Positions 8,856-16,851 of a stretch of DNA of 36,393 bases are shown one piece after another (position 1 is the first letter of the stretch; each line of letters begins with the position of its first letter). Source of the stretch: an uncultured Oscillospiraceae bacterium (lineage in GTDB: Bacteria > Bacillota > Clostridia > Oscillospirales > Oscillospiraceae); the NCBI GenBank assembly GCA_910577525.1, contig CAJTLI010000025.1, positions 1-36,393 of the forward strand, written 5' to 3'. Under the pieces are notes generated by a model. The model saw nothing but the letters and a program-made list of their open reading frames with translations. It ran no database searches and was not told the origin of the DNA. Position numbers and translations under genes: made by a program.

Positions 8856-9482
8856 ATGTCGATCAAGAACTACGACGAGCTGAACTCCCTGGAGCTGGAT
8901 ACTCTGCGGGAAATCGGTAGCGTCGGCACCGGCAACGCCGCCACCGCCCTGTCCCAGATGCTGGGGCGGGAGGTGCGCATCACCCTGCCGGAGGTGCGGA
9001 TTATGGGCTATAACGAGGCCATCGAGTGGATCGGCGGCCCCGAGGAGATCACCGCCGGCGTGCTGGTGAAGCTCAGCGGGCAGATCACCGGCATCATGCT
9101 GTCGGTGCAGCCCCTGGAGTTTGTCAACGTGGTGCTGGAGAGCATGATGGGCAAGACGGCCACAGACTACAGCCAGCTCAGCGAGATGGAGCACTCCGCG
9201 CTGGTGGAGGTGGGCAATATCATGATCTCCACCTTTATCACCGCGCTCAGCGGCCTGGCCGGCATGGACGTAAGCCTGACGGTTCCAGCCTTCACTGTGG
9301 ACATGCAGGGGGCCATCCTGGCCGTACCCATGGCGGAGTACGGGGGACAGTCCGACTACATCATGACCATCGGAGGCAATTTTGTGAGCGAAAACAAGCA
9401 GGTTCCCTGCCGCCTGCTCATGTCGCCCGACCTCCGGTCTTTGAATGCTCTATTACGGAAGCTGGGCGTAAGCAATGAGTGA
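8856..9482 (+). CDS. cheC: CheY-P phosphatase CheC
   Basis: Protein of 208 residues with the two-site CheC layout. Site two is canonical: S114, E118, N121 in SALVEVGNIM. Site one reads D15, E19 and then Ser22 where the family has Asn (LDTLREIGSVGTGNAA), so its acid-amide pair is incomplete. CheC dephosphorylates CheY-P and is stimulated by CheD. The ribosome site GAGGAGGAAG precedes the ATG. The last 8 bases overlap cheD, which agrees with their known partnership in Bacillus and Thermotoga. Confidence 0.95.
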   Translation: MSIKNYDELNSLELDTLREIGSVGTGNAATALSQMLGREVRITLPEVRIMGYNEAIEWIGGPEEITAGVLVKLSGQITGIMLSVQPLEFVNVVLESMMGKTATDYSQLSEMEHSALVEVGNIMISTFITALSGLAGMDVSLTVPAFTVDMQGAILAVPMAEYGGQSDYIMTIGGNFVSENKQVPCRLLMSPDLRSLNALLRKLGVSNE

Positions 9483-9954
9483 AAAGATCACCATCGGCAT
9501 CGCGGACATGAAGATGGCCAAAGGGGAGGGTATGTTGGTCACTTATGCGCTGGGGTCCTGCATCGGTATCTGCCTGCACGATCCGGCCCTCAAACTGGGG
9601 GCGCTGGTGCATATCATGCTGCCGCTGAACATGGAGACAGGCCGGAAAAACCCGATGAAGTACGCCGATACCGGAATCAGGGAGACCCTGAAGCAGATGG
9701 AGGCCAAAGGGGCCAGCCGCGCCAGGATCACCGCCAAGATTGCCGGGGGGGCCATGATGTTCAAGGACTGCAGCGGTTCCATGGGCAACATCGGGCAGCG
9801 GAATATCGAGAGCGTAAAGCTGAATCTGAAAAAAGAGGGCATCCGCCTGCTGGCGGAGGATGTGGGGGGCTCGGTGGCCCGCACGCTGCTCTTCGATGTG
9901 AACAGCGGCCTGGGCTGCGTGCGCTGCTATGGCCGCAAGGAACTGATTATTTGA
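9475..9954 (+). CDS. cheD: Chemoreceptor glutamine deamidase CheD
   Basis: Protein of 159 residues with the CheD catalytic set: T23, C29 in ALGSCIGICL and H46 in GALVHIMLP, at the same relative spacing as in Thermotoga CheD. The later motif KIAGGAMMF is also typical. CheD deamidates receptor glutamines and binds CheC, raising its phosphatase activity. It overlaps cheC by 8 bases. The nearby MCP gene (19672-21468) is a likely substrate. Confidence 0.96.
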   Translation: MSEKITIGIADMKMAKGEGMLVTYALGSCIGICLHDPALKLGALVHIMLPLNMETGRKNPMKYADTGIRETLKQMEAKGASRARITAKIAGGAMMFKDCSGSMGNIGQRNIESVKLNLKKEGIRLLAEDVGGSVARTLLFDVNSGLGCVRCYGRKELII

Positions 9955-9988
9955 CACCGCGCATAGATGAAAGGGAGTGTTGAAATTG

Positions 9989-10924
9989 ATGGAAGACAAC
10001 AAACACGGCATCCTGCTGGAGTCCGGCACCAACGAAATTGAGATTATGAAATTCACCATCGGAGGCAACCTGTACGGCATCAATGTGGCCAAGGTGCGTG
10101 AGATCATGATCTCCGCCCCGGTCAAGCCCATGCCCCACGCCCACCCTTCGGTGGAGGGTATTTTCAAGCCCCGGGACACGGTGCTCACCGTGGTGGACCT
10201 GCCCAAATACCTGGGCGTGGAGAGCCCGAAGGACGCCAAGGATATCTTTATCATCACCAATTTCAACAAAATGTTCATCGCCTTCCGGGTCCACGCCGTG
10301 GACCGGATCAGCCGCATCTCCTGGACCGACATCTCCAAGCCGGACAAGACCGTGTCCGGCGGCGCGGAAAGCGTGGCCACCGGCATCGCCCAGTGCGACG
10401 GCGAGCTGGTCACAATTCTGGATTTTGAGCGCATCGTGGCGGAAATTGCCCCGGAGACCACCATCCAGATGTCCGAGGTGGAGCGGCTGGGCCCCCGCGG
10501 CCGCAACGATAAGCCCATCTGGGTGGCGGAGGACTCCATTCTGCTCAGCAAAATGATCGAGGACTCCCTGCGCAAGGCCAACTACGTCAACCTGCATATG
10601 TTCTCCAACGGCCTGGAGCTGTGGGAGAGTCTGGCCGCCCTGCCCCAGGAGGGCCCGCTGGAGCAGGATGTGGCCCTGATCATCACCGATATTGAGATGC
10701 CTCAGATGGATGGGCACCGGCTGACCAAGCTGGTGAAGGAGAACAACCGCTTCCGGGGAATTCCCCTGATTATCTTCTCCTCCCTCATCAGTGAGGAGAT
10801 GCGCCGCAAGGGCCGCGATTTGGGCGCGGACGAGCAGCTCACCAAGCCGGAGATCGGCCACTTGGTGGATGTGATGGACCATCTGCTGGAGCGCCAGGCA
10901 TCGAAGCAGCAGGCCAGAGGTTAA
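9989..10924 (+). CDS. cheV: Chemotaxis coupling protein CheV (CheW plus receiver domain)
   Basis: Protein of 311 residues from the ATG at 9989. The CheW-like domain (about 10-160) begins GILLESGTNEIEIMKF. The receiver domain (about 175-300) has E181/D182 and phosphoacceptor D234 in ITDIEMPQMDG, with the conserved Lys in TKPE. CheV couples receptors to CheA and acts in adaptation through phosphorylation. GTG at 9977 and TTG at 9980 or 9986 are in frame; the ATG is preferred because AAAGGGAG lies about 10 bases upstream. It follows cheD by 34 bases. Confidence 0.94.
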   Translation: MEDNKHGILLESGTNEIEIMKFTIGGNLYGINVAKVREIMISAPVKPMPHAHPSVEGIFKPRDTVLTVVDLPKYLGVESPKDAKDIFIITNFNKMFIAFRVHAVDRISRISWTDISKPDKTVSGGAESVATGIAQCDGELVTILDFERIVAEIAPETTIQMSEVERLGPRGRNDKPIWVAEDSILLSKMIEDSLRKANYVNLHMFSNGLELWESLAALPQEGPLEQDVALIITDIEMPQMDGHRLTKLVKENNRFRGIPLIIFSSLISEEMRRKGRDLGADEQLTKPEIGHLVDVMDHLLERQASKQQARG

Positions 10925-10944
10925 AGTTAGGAGGCAAGGCAGTT

Positions 10945-12234
10945 ATGAGCGGCAAATATATCGTGCGGCAGCCCATTCGAGACGCTGCTGGAAACACTAT
11001 CGGGCATGAGATTCTGTATCATGGTGCCAATCAGGCCTTCAGCAGCGACAACTCCACATCCAGCGCGGAATTTGCCGCCGCCAATACCATTTACAGCTTT
11101 TTGACGCAGAACAGCCCCAAGGTGCTGAAGGGCACGCTGAATTTTATGACCTTTACCACCATGCTGCTGATGAAAAAGACCCCCAGGCTGTTTGACAAGA
11201 GCGATTTGGTCATTCAGATCGATGACGCCGTCATCATCCATCCGCTGTCCATGCACCTGGTTCAGCAGTACGGCAAAGAGGGCTACCGCATCGCGGTGAA
11301 TGAGTTCCAGTTTACTCCCCGGTATCTGTCCCTGCTGGACGATATCCACTTTATCAAGATCAACGCCCAGAACTCCACCGAGATCACCATCCGCAACACG
11401 GTGGAGATCGCCCACAGCATGAACATCAAGTGCATCGTCACCCATGTGGACGACGAAAAGCTGTACCAGCGGGCGCTGGCCCTGGGCGCGGACGCCATGG
11501 AGGGCCCCTACGTGGCCGGCAAGCTCACCACCCAGGCCCACAGCAGCGCTTACATCCAGAGCAACTTCTTCCAGCTCATGGTGGCCGTCACCCGGGATGA
11601 GCCCAACGTGGAGGAGGTCGAGCAGATGATCGCCGCCGACGCCAGCCTGTCCTACGGCCTGCTGAAAATGGTCAACTCCGCCTATTTTGCGCTGCGCCAC
11701 CGGGCCACCACCATCCGGCAGGCCATCATGACCCTGGGCCTGGGCCAGCTGAAGCAGTGGATCTATCTGCTCAGCGCCAGCAACGCGGACAACGAGGTGG
11801 ATTCCGGCTCCGAGGAGTTTCTGAAGCGGTCCTTCATGCGGGCCAACTTTTGCAGTGAGCTGATGAATTACGCCAAAAATATGCCCATATCCAAGTCGGA
11901 GGCCTATCTGATGGGCATGTTCTCCACTCTGAATTACCTCATTGAGGCCCCGCTGGAGGACATTCTGGCGGAGGTCCCGGTGGCCGATGAGATCAAGTCC
12001 GCCCTGCTCACCCACGAGGGGCGCTGCGGCAAGCTCTATGACCTGGTGCTCAGCTACGAGGCCGCGGACTGGGAGAAGATCACCGCGCTGGCGGAGGAGC
12101 TGGGCATCCCGGACAACATGATGACCAGCATTTATTTCATCTGCATGGAGAACGTGAACACCCTGTGGGAGCAGCTTACCAATCCCTATCCCCAGCAGCT
12201 GCCCCCCGAGGAGGAGACGGACTCCGAGGAATGA
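10945..12234 (+). CDS. EAL-HDOD (YuxH-type) signalling protein with degenerate EAL domain
   Basis: Protein of 429 residues. Residues 1-200 have an EAL-type fold (IVRQPIRDAAGNTIGHEILYHG, later IKINAQ and ALGADAMEGPYV), and residues 205-400 an HDOD domain (LLKMVNSAYFALRHR, IRQAIMTLGLGQLKQWIYLL). The c-di-GMP phosphodiesterase residues are mostly replaced: the EAL position reads EIL with His instead of Arg, the DDFG position reads NEFQ, and KID reads KIN. It is therefore probably not an active enzyme but a scaffold or binding protein. AGGAGG precedes the ATG. It is the last gene of the rightward fla/che operon. Confidence 0.88.
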   Translation: MSGKYIVRQPIRDAAGNTIGHEILYHGANQAFSSDNSTSSAEFAAANTIYSFLTQNSPKVLKGTLNFMTFTTMLLMKKTPRLFDKSDLVIQIDDAVIIHPLSMHLVQQYGKEGYRIAVNEFQFTPRYLSLLDDIHFIKINAQNSTEITIRNTVEIAHSMNIKCIVTHVDDEKLYQRALALGADAMEGPYVAGKLTTQAHSSAYIQSNFFQLMVAVTRDEPNVEEVEQMIAADASLSYGLLKMVNSAYFALRHRATTIRQAIMTLGLGQLKQWIYLLSASNADNEVDSGSEEFLKRSFMRANFCSELMNYAKNMPISKSEAYLMGMFSTLNYLIEAPLEDILAEVPVADEIKSALLTHEGRCGKLYDLVLSYEAADWEKITALAEELGIPDNMMTSIYFICMENVNTLWEQLTNPYPQQLPPEEETDSEE

Positions 12235-12261
12235 GCCAAAGCTGAAAAGCGAAGAGAGCAA

Positions 12262-12297
12262 AAAATCTCTGGCGGAGGAAGCTCCGCCAGAGATTTT
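12262..12297. terminator. Bidirectional terminator between EAL-HDOD and ComFB-domain genes
   Basis: Perfect 16-base-pair inverted repeat (12262-12277 against 12282-12297) around the loop GAAG, GC-rich in the middle and ending in AAAA/TTTT on both sides. It sits between two convergent genes and can act as an intrinsic terminator in both directions. Confidence 0.9.
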
Positions 12298-12310
12298 CCA
12301 TCGCTTATGG

Positions 12311-12979
12311 TCAGCGGCCGTGATGGGGACGCTCCATGACCACCTTGCAGGCCTGGAGCAGCTGTGCTGTGATGTCGCTGCTGAGCTTGCCCTCGTACAC
12401 CGTCAGGCGGGGGATCAGGTCGCCCTGCTCCAGCACCACGTACTTGGGGGGAAGATGGTTCAGCGTGTAGGCCTTCACATCCTCCATACACCGCTCGCAG
12501 GAGCACAGGCCGAACATCTTGACGTATTTGGGGGCCTTCTCCTCCACCAGCACCTGCATCACGTTGATGTAGCCGGGGTTCACCGGAGGCAGGGGGTCCA
12601 TCCACTGGGTGGGGGCGTCAGCCTGGACGGCGGGCTGAGGCTCCGGCTGGACGGGCTCCGGCTGGGGTGCGGGCGCGGCCTGCTGGACGGGCTGGGGCTC
12701 CGGCTGGGGCGGGGCCGGCTGGACGGGCTCGGGCTGAGGCGCGGGCGCGGCCTGCTGGACAGGCTCGGGCTGGGGCGCCGGGGACTGGGGGCCAAGCTCG
12801 CTCTCCAGAACGTTTTCCAGGGCGTTTTTGATCTGGGCCGACACGGCTACGTCCGGGGCCATGGCCGTGACGATGGGAGGGACGGGGGTGGCCGCCGGCT
12901 CGTCGGCGGAGGGGTCCGGCTTCTTGCTGAGCAGGTTCATCACCCGCGCGGTTTTACTGGTCTTATCCTTAGATGCCAT
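12311..12979 (-). CDS. ComFB-domain protein with N-terminal basic helix and Pro-rich repeat linker
   Basis: Protein of 222 residues. Residues 1-20 form a short basic amphipathic segment (KTSKTARVMNLLSKK), 40-62 another predicted helix, and 64-122 a Pro/Gln/Glu linker with a 24-residue period. Residues 137-215 match the late competence ComFB family: C159, C161 and C164 in CSCERCMEDVKAYTLN, then NHLPPKYVV (174-182). Bacillus ComFB is a zinc-bound dimer, and members of the family have been reported as cyclic dinucleotide receptors. It lies 18 bases downstream of a parA-type gene and is surely co-transcribed with it. Nothing here shows a competence role. I infer an adaptor partner of the ParA protein. 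Domain call is firm, function is not. Confidence 0.8.
   Translation of the reverse strand: MASKDKTSKTARVMNLLSKKPDPSADEPAATPVPPIVTAMAPDVAVSAQIKNALENVLESELGPQSPAPQPEPVQQAAPAPQPEPVQPAPPQPEPQPVQQAAPAPQPEPVQPEPQPAVQADAPTQWMDPLPPVNPGYINVMQVLVEEKAPKYVKMFGLCSCERCMEDVKAYTLNHLPPKYVVLEQGDLIPRLTVYEGKLSSDITAQLLQACKVVMERPHHGR
12614..12790 (-). repeat. Pro-rich tandem repeat inside the ComFB-domain gene
   Basis: Codes for residues 64-122, a Pro/Gln/Glu-rich linker. The block VQQAAPAPQPEPVQP occurs twice, 72 bases (24 residues) apart, with nearly identical DNA. Such repeats can expand or contract by slippage or recombination, so linker length may vary between strains. Confidence 0.8.
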
Positions 12980-12997
12980 GATGACGATACTCCTTAC

Positions 12998-13810
12998 TTA
13001 ATTAAAAAATTTAGAGATATACTTTTGACGGAAGGTGGGCTTGGGCCGGGGAAAACGGGTCCCCGCCACCGCGTCCACGATCTCCTGGAAGTCCTGGGCG
13101 GGGCGGGAGTCGGGCTGATAGGTGAGCACGCTCTGTCCGTGGGCGGGGGCCATGGCCACGCCCACCCCCCGGTGGATTTTGGACTGGAATACCTGGCTGT
13201 CCAGCTGCTCCGCCACCTCCTGAGCCAGCTCCAGGATGTCCTTGGACAGGGTGAGGCGCCCGTTGTACTTGTTGATGAGGATGCCCAGCACCTTCAGATT
13301 GGGGTTGAAGGCGCTCCGCACAGTCTCGATGGTCTCCTGAAGCTGAGTGACGCCCACCAGGCTGAGCACCTCCGCCTCCATGGGGACGATGAGCCCGCTG
13401 GAGGCCACGTAGGCGTTGACGGTGAGAATGTTGAGGGCGGGCGGCGTATCAATGATAACATAATCGTAGCGGTCGCGCACCCCGGTGAGCAGGTCGCTGA
13501 GCATGAATTCCCGGCGGGGGGCCGTGAACTCCACCTCCGCGGCGGACAGCATGATATCCGAGGGCAGTACGTCGCCGTACTCGGTGGAGGCGATGGCCTC
13601 CTCCATGGTACAGGTGCCTTTAAATACGTCGTAGGCGGTTTTGCCTTCGCCGATCTCCAGGCCCAGAGTGAAGCCCAGGTTGCCCTGGGGGTCCAGGTCG
13701 ATGCCCAGCACCTTGGCCCCGCGCTGGCGGAGCCCGCACACCAGAGCCGAGGCGGTGGTGGTTTTCCCGACGCCGCCCTTTTGGTTGGTGACGGTGATGA
13801 TCTGAGTCAA
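12998..13810 (-). CDS. ParA/Soj-type partitioning ATPase
   Basis: Protein of 270 residues with a deviant Walker A (KGGVGKTT, 11-18), Walker A' DLDPQGN (38-44) and Walker B VIIDTPP (118-124). This is the Soj/ParA branch, of about usual length. Such ATPases form nucleotide-dependent dimers that position cargo on the nucleoid or membrane. TTG at 13810 is chosen as start because AAAGGGAGG lies 8 bases before it; GTG at 13831 is in frame but would put that ribosome site inside the gene. It has no parB, parS or replication genes beside it. Its co-transcribed partner is the ComFB-domain protein, and it diverges from fliD, so a role in placing flagella or chemosensory arrays is inferred. Confidence 0.88.
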   Translation of the reverse strand: MTQIITVTNQKGGVGKTTTASALVCGLRQRGAKVLGIDLDPQGNLGFTLGLEIGEGKTAYDVFKGTCTMEEAIASTEYGDVLPSDIMLSAAEVEFTAPRREFMLSDLLTGVRDRYDYVIIDTPPALNILTVNAYVASSGLIVPMEAEVLSLVGVTQLQETIETVRSAFNPNLKVLGILINKYNGRLTLSKDILELAQEVAEQLDSQVFQSKIHRGVGVAMAPAHGQSVLTYQPDSRPAQDFQEIVDAVAGTRFPRPKPTFRQKYISKFFN

Positions 13811-13820
13811 GGAACGTTCC
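13811..13820. promoter_or_regulatory. Perfect palindrome GGAACGTTCC at the ParA start
   Basis: A perfect 10-base palindrome lies between the ribosome binding site and the TTG start of the ParA gene. It could be an operator or local RNA structure, or chance. No factor is known from the sequence. Confidence 0.3.
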
Positions 13821-13850
13821 CTCCCTTTCACAAAAACTTGGGGAAAAGTC

Positions 13851-13878
13851 TTAAGTTTAATATACTACAGGTCGATAA
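13851..13878 (+). promoter_or_regulatory. Sigma-28 (FliA)-type promoter for fliD
   Basis: TTAAGTTT at 13851-13858 and GTCGATAA at 13871-13878 match the FliA consensus elements TAAAGTTT and GCCGATAA at 7 of 8 positions each. Read as TAAG-N15-GTCGATAA the spacing is ideal. The expected transcript would start near 13885 and have a leader of about 110 bases before fliD. The fliA gene is in the same window. Confidence 0.7.
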
Positions 13879-13993
13879 AAAAGAACAGAGGTACAGCGAA
13901 AAAACTGTGTAAAAATTTTGAGAATTTTCCCTTCGCGGATGTGCTATGGGCGGTGCGTTTTGCCCAGGAGCTTTTAGAAAGGAGCGGTCCAAT

Positions 13994-16810
13994 ATGGCGT
14001 CCATCACAAGTTTGAGCAACAGCAGTTATAACACCAGCAGTATTTACGGCAACCGGAACGTGCTCAGCGGCCTGGCCAGCGGCATGGATACGGAAACCAT
14101 GATCGAAAACGCGGTGGCAGGCTACAAATTGAAGATTGAAAACCTGGTGAAGAAGCGCACCAAGGTGGAGTGGCAGCAGGAGGCCTACCGCAGTATCATC
14201 GACAAGGCGGTGAACTTCAACAACAAGTACACCTCCTTCTCCTCCAAGACCAACCTGCTCAGCCAGAGCTTTTTCAACAACGCGGTAAACACCACGACCG
14301 CGGGGAAATACGCCGACAAGATCACCGCCAGCGGCAAGACCTCCAGCGATATCAAGATCAACGCGGTGAAGCAGCTGGCCAAATCCGCCACCTATACGGT
14401 GGCGGGCCTGGGCAGGAAGGCGGGCACCACCGACACGGCCTCCGTGGTGGGCGGCAAGGCCTTCGACATCAATAACGAGATCGATGTGAGCGCCGTGTCC
14501 GGTACGCTGACCTTCCAGTACGGCGGCACCAACGGCACCACCTTCGACATTGAGCTGGACGAGCTGGAGAACATCAACGAGATGGAGGGCGACAGCCAGG
14601 CCGAGCGGCTGGCCAACGCCATTAAGGATAAGCTCAGCAAGATCAGCTATAGCTACACCAAAAACGGCTTCACCGAGACCACCACCGCGGACAAGGTCAT
14701 TAAGGTGGACGCCAGCAGCGGCGTCATCAGCTTCTCCGACGGGCTGGGAATGGGCAATAACGTCACCATCAGCTCCGCCACGGGCAGAATCAAGGACGAG
14801 CTGAACATCACCGGCACCGACACCAAGGCGCTGGAGGTGAACTCCTCCCTGATGACCAAGACCACCGCCGCCGAGTACCTGAAGGGCAAGGAACTGAGCA
14901 TCACGCTGGACGGCGTCACCAAGAAGATCGACATGGGTAACGTCACCAGCGCCCTGGTGGGCTATGACAAGAGCAACGACACCTTTATCAAAAAGCTCCA
15001 GGGCGAGGTGGACAAAGCCTTTGGCGCGAATAAGGTGAAGGTGGGGCTGGACAGTGAGGGCAAAATGTCCTTCAGCGCGGCCAAGGAGGGCTCCACCCTG
15101 AGCCTGAGCGGCAGCGCCGTCAAGGCCATGGGCTTTGAGAAGGGCGATTCCAGCTATATCAATGTCACCAAAAAGCTGTCCGAGCTGATGGACGACAGCG
15201 TCTTTAAAAACAGCAACAAGATCAGGGGCGAGTTTTCCGAGGGCGGGGAGCCCAAGCTCAGCGCCAATGGGAAGTACTATGTGGACGAGAAGGGCAACCG
15301 GGTAAACAAGGACGGCATACGGGTCGACGGCAGCGGCGAGGAGCTCTATAACTTCGAGGTCAACGGCACCAGCATCGCCGTCACCAAGGACACCACCCTG
15401 GAGGGCCTGATGAACTCCATCAACTCCAACGCCGAGGCGGGGGTGAAGGTGAGCTATTCCCAGCTGACCAACGAGTTCAAATTCACCGCCACCGAGAGCG
15501 GCGCGGGCAGCAAGATCGAGTTCGGCGCGCTGGCCGGGGAGATGTTCGGGAACCCCAGCGCCGTGGCGTCCAACCGGGTTGACAGCAGCGCGAAGCTGTC
15601 CGACGTGTTAGGCGCGGATCAGAATTACGGGGACAGCTACGCCAACTTCACCATGAGCGTGAACGGGAAGGATTTCTCCGTCCACGCCGACGGAGACAGC
15701 ACGATGGACAGCATCGTGAGGGATCTCAACGATATGCTTTCCGCGGTGGGAGAGATGGACGACGAGAGCTTCAAGGGCGTCACCGCCAGCTTTGACAGCG
15801 CCACCAATTCCATCGTGTTCAAGGACAAGGACGGCAAAACGGTGGAGTCTTCCGCCGGGAGCGGCCTGGCAAAGGACCTGTTTGAGAAAATCGAGCCCCC
15901 CACGGGCGCGCGCTACACCGCCGGTCAGGACGCCGTCATGGACGTGGAGATCAACGGCAAGCGGTTTGAGAACCTCACCCGCTCCAACAACAGCTTTGAC
16001 ATCGACGGGATGATCATCAACGTGAAGGACACCTTCAAGACCGAGGGGGACGAGGAGCCCGTCACCTTTAAAACCACCACTGACAGCGATAAGATCGTGG
16101 ACGCCATCCGGAGCTTCGTGGAGGACTACAACGAGATGGCCACCGAGATCAAGAACGCCTACTCCACTCTGCCCGCCAGCAAGTCCAACGGGTCCCGGTA
16201 CGAGCCCCTCACCGCCGAGCAGGAGGACGAGTACTCCGAGAGCGAGCTGAAGTCCTACAATGAAAAGGCCAAGCAGGGCATCCTGTTCGGCGACAGCAAC
16301 CTGTCCAGCATGTACAGCAAGCTGCTCAGCTCCATCCAGCCCGGCGGCACCGACGGCCAGACCCTGCGGGATATCGGCATCGGCACCTCCTACAGCAACG
16401 GTATGACCACCCTGAGCCTGGACGAGGATAAGCTGCGGGCCGCCCTGGACAGCGACCCGGACAAGGTGAAGGACGCCTTCGCCAAGACCCAGGAGGGAGG
16501 CTCCGCCACCAACGGCCTGATGCAGAGCATGCAGAACGCCCTGAACACCTACGTCAAGACCACCGGCGAGCCCAAAGGCGTGCTGATCGCCCGAGCCGGC
16601 TCTATCAAGTCGCCCGCCTCGCTGAACAGCAACAGCCTCCAGAGCCAGATGGACAACATCGACAAGGAGATCGATCGTTGGCAGGACAAGATAGCCAGCC
16701 AGATCGACCGCTACACCACCAAGTTCAGCCGTTTGGAGCAGCTGATCGCGCAGATGAACTCCCAGTCCTCCGCCATGATGGGCCTGATGGGTGGGTCCGG
16801 CGGCTACTAA
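13994..16810 (+). CDS. fliD: Flagellar filament cap protein FliD (enlarged)
   Basis: Protein of 938 residues, about twice the length of Bacillus FliD. The N-terminal part has the family pattern LSGLASGMDTETMIENAV followed by KLKIENLVKKRTKVEWQQEAY. The C-terminal part has DAIRSFVEDYNEMATEIKNA, then a GIGTSYSNGMTTLSLDEDKLRAAL block and a final coiled segment (KEIDRWQDKIASQIDRYTTK). The middle (about 180-680) is a large variable insertion likely exposed on the filament tip. The ATG at 13994 is preferred over an in-frame ATG at 13946 because AGAAAGGAG precedes it. fliS follows after 41 bases. Confidence 0.95.
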   Translation: MASITSLSNSSYNTSSIYGNRNVLSGLASGMDTETMIENAVAGYKLKIENLVKKRTKVEWQQEAYRSIIDKAVNFNNKYTSFSSKTNLLSQSFFNNAVNTTTAGKYADKITASGKTSSDIKINAVKQLAKSATYTVAGLGRKAGTTDTASVVGGKAFDINNEIDVSAVSGTLTFQYGGTNGTTFDIELDELENINEMEGDSQAERLANAIKDKLSKISYSYTKNGFTETTTADKVIKVDASSGVISFSDGLGMGNNVTISSATGRIKDELNITGTDTKALEVNSSLMTKTTAAEYLKGKELSITLDGVTKKIDMGNVTSALVGYDKSNDTFIKKLQGEVDKAFGANKVKVGLDSEGKMSFSAAKEGSTLSLSGSAVKAMGFEKGDSSYINVTKKLSELMDDSVFKNSNKIRGEFSEGGEPKLSANGKYYVDEKGNRVNKDGIRVDGSGEELYNFEVNGTSIAVTKDTTLEGLMNSINSNAEAGVKVSYSQLTNEFKFTATESGAGSKIEFGALAGEMFGNPSAVASNRVDSSAKLSDVLGADQNYGDSYANFTMSVNGKDFSVHADGDSTMDSIVRDLNDMLSAVGEMDDESFKGVTASFDSATNSIVFKDKDGKTVESSAGSGLAKDLFEKIEPPTGARYTAGQDAVMDVEINGKRFENLTRSNNSFDIDGMIINVKDTFKTEGDEEPVTFKTTTDSDKIVDAIRSFVEDYNEMATEIKNAYSTLPASKSNGSRYEPLTAEQEDEYSESELKSYNEKAKQGILFGDSNLSSMYSKLLSSIQPGGTDGQTLRDIGIGTSYSNGMTTLSLDEDKLRAALDSDPDKVKDAFAKTQEGGSATNGLMQSMQNALNTYVKTTGEPKGVLIARAGSIKSPASLNSNSLQSQMDNIDKEIDRWQDKIASQIDRYTTKFSRLEQLIAQMNSQSSAMMGLMGGSGGY

Positions 16811-16851
16811 TGGCGTTCCATTTAAAATGACCGACCAAAAAGGAGTCAAAC

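Noticed and set aside
12614..12790. Possible CRISPR-like array from repeated GC-rich units
   Set aside because: The repeats are in frame, encode a Pro/Gln/Glu linker and have no regular spacers.
12998..13810. ParA gene as FlhG moved from its usual site
   Set aside because: The sequence is of Soj/ParA type (DLDPQGN, KGGVGKTTTA) and lacks the features and the flhF neighbour expected of FlhG. Functional replacement remains open.
12311..13810. Plasmid or prophage partition locus
   Set aside because: No ParB, parS repeats, replication, integrase or phage genes are near, and flanks are flagellar genes in normal order.
12320..13912. Plus-strand open frame of 530 codons across the ParA and ComFB genes
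   Set aside because: It is a GC-rich shadow frame: the minus strand carries clear Walker and ComFB motifs, while the plus frame is His/Gly/Leu-rich with no domain.
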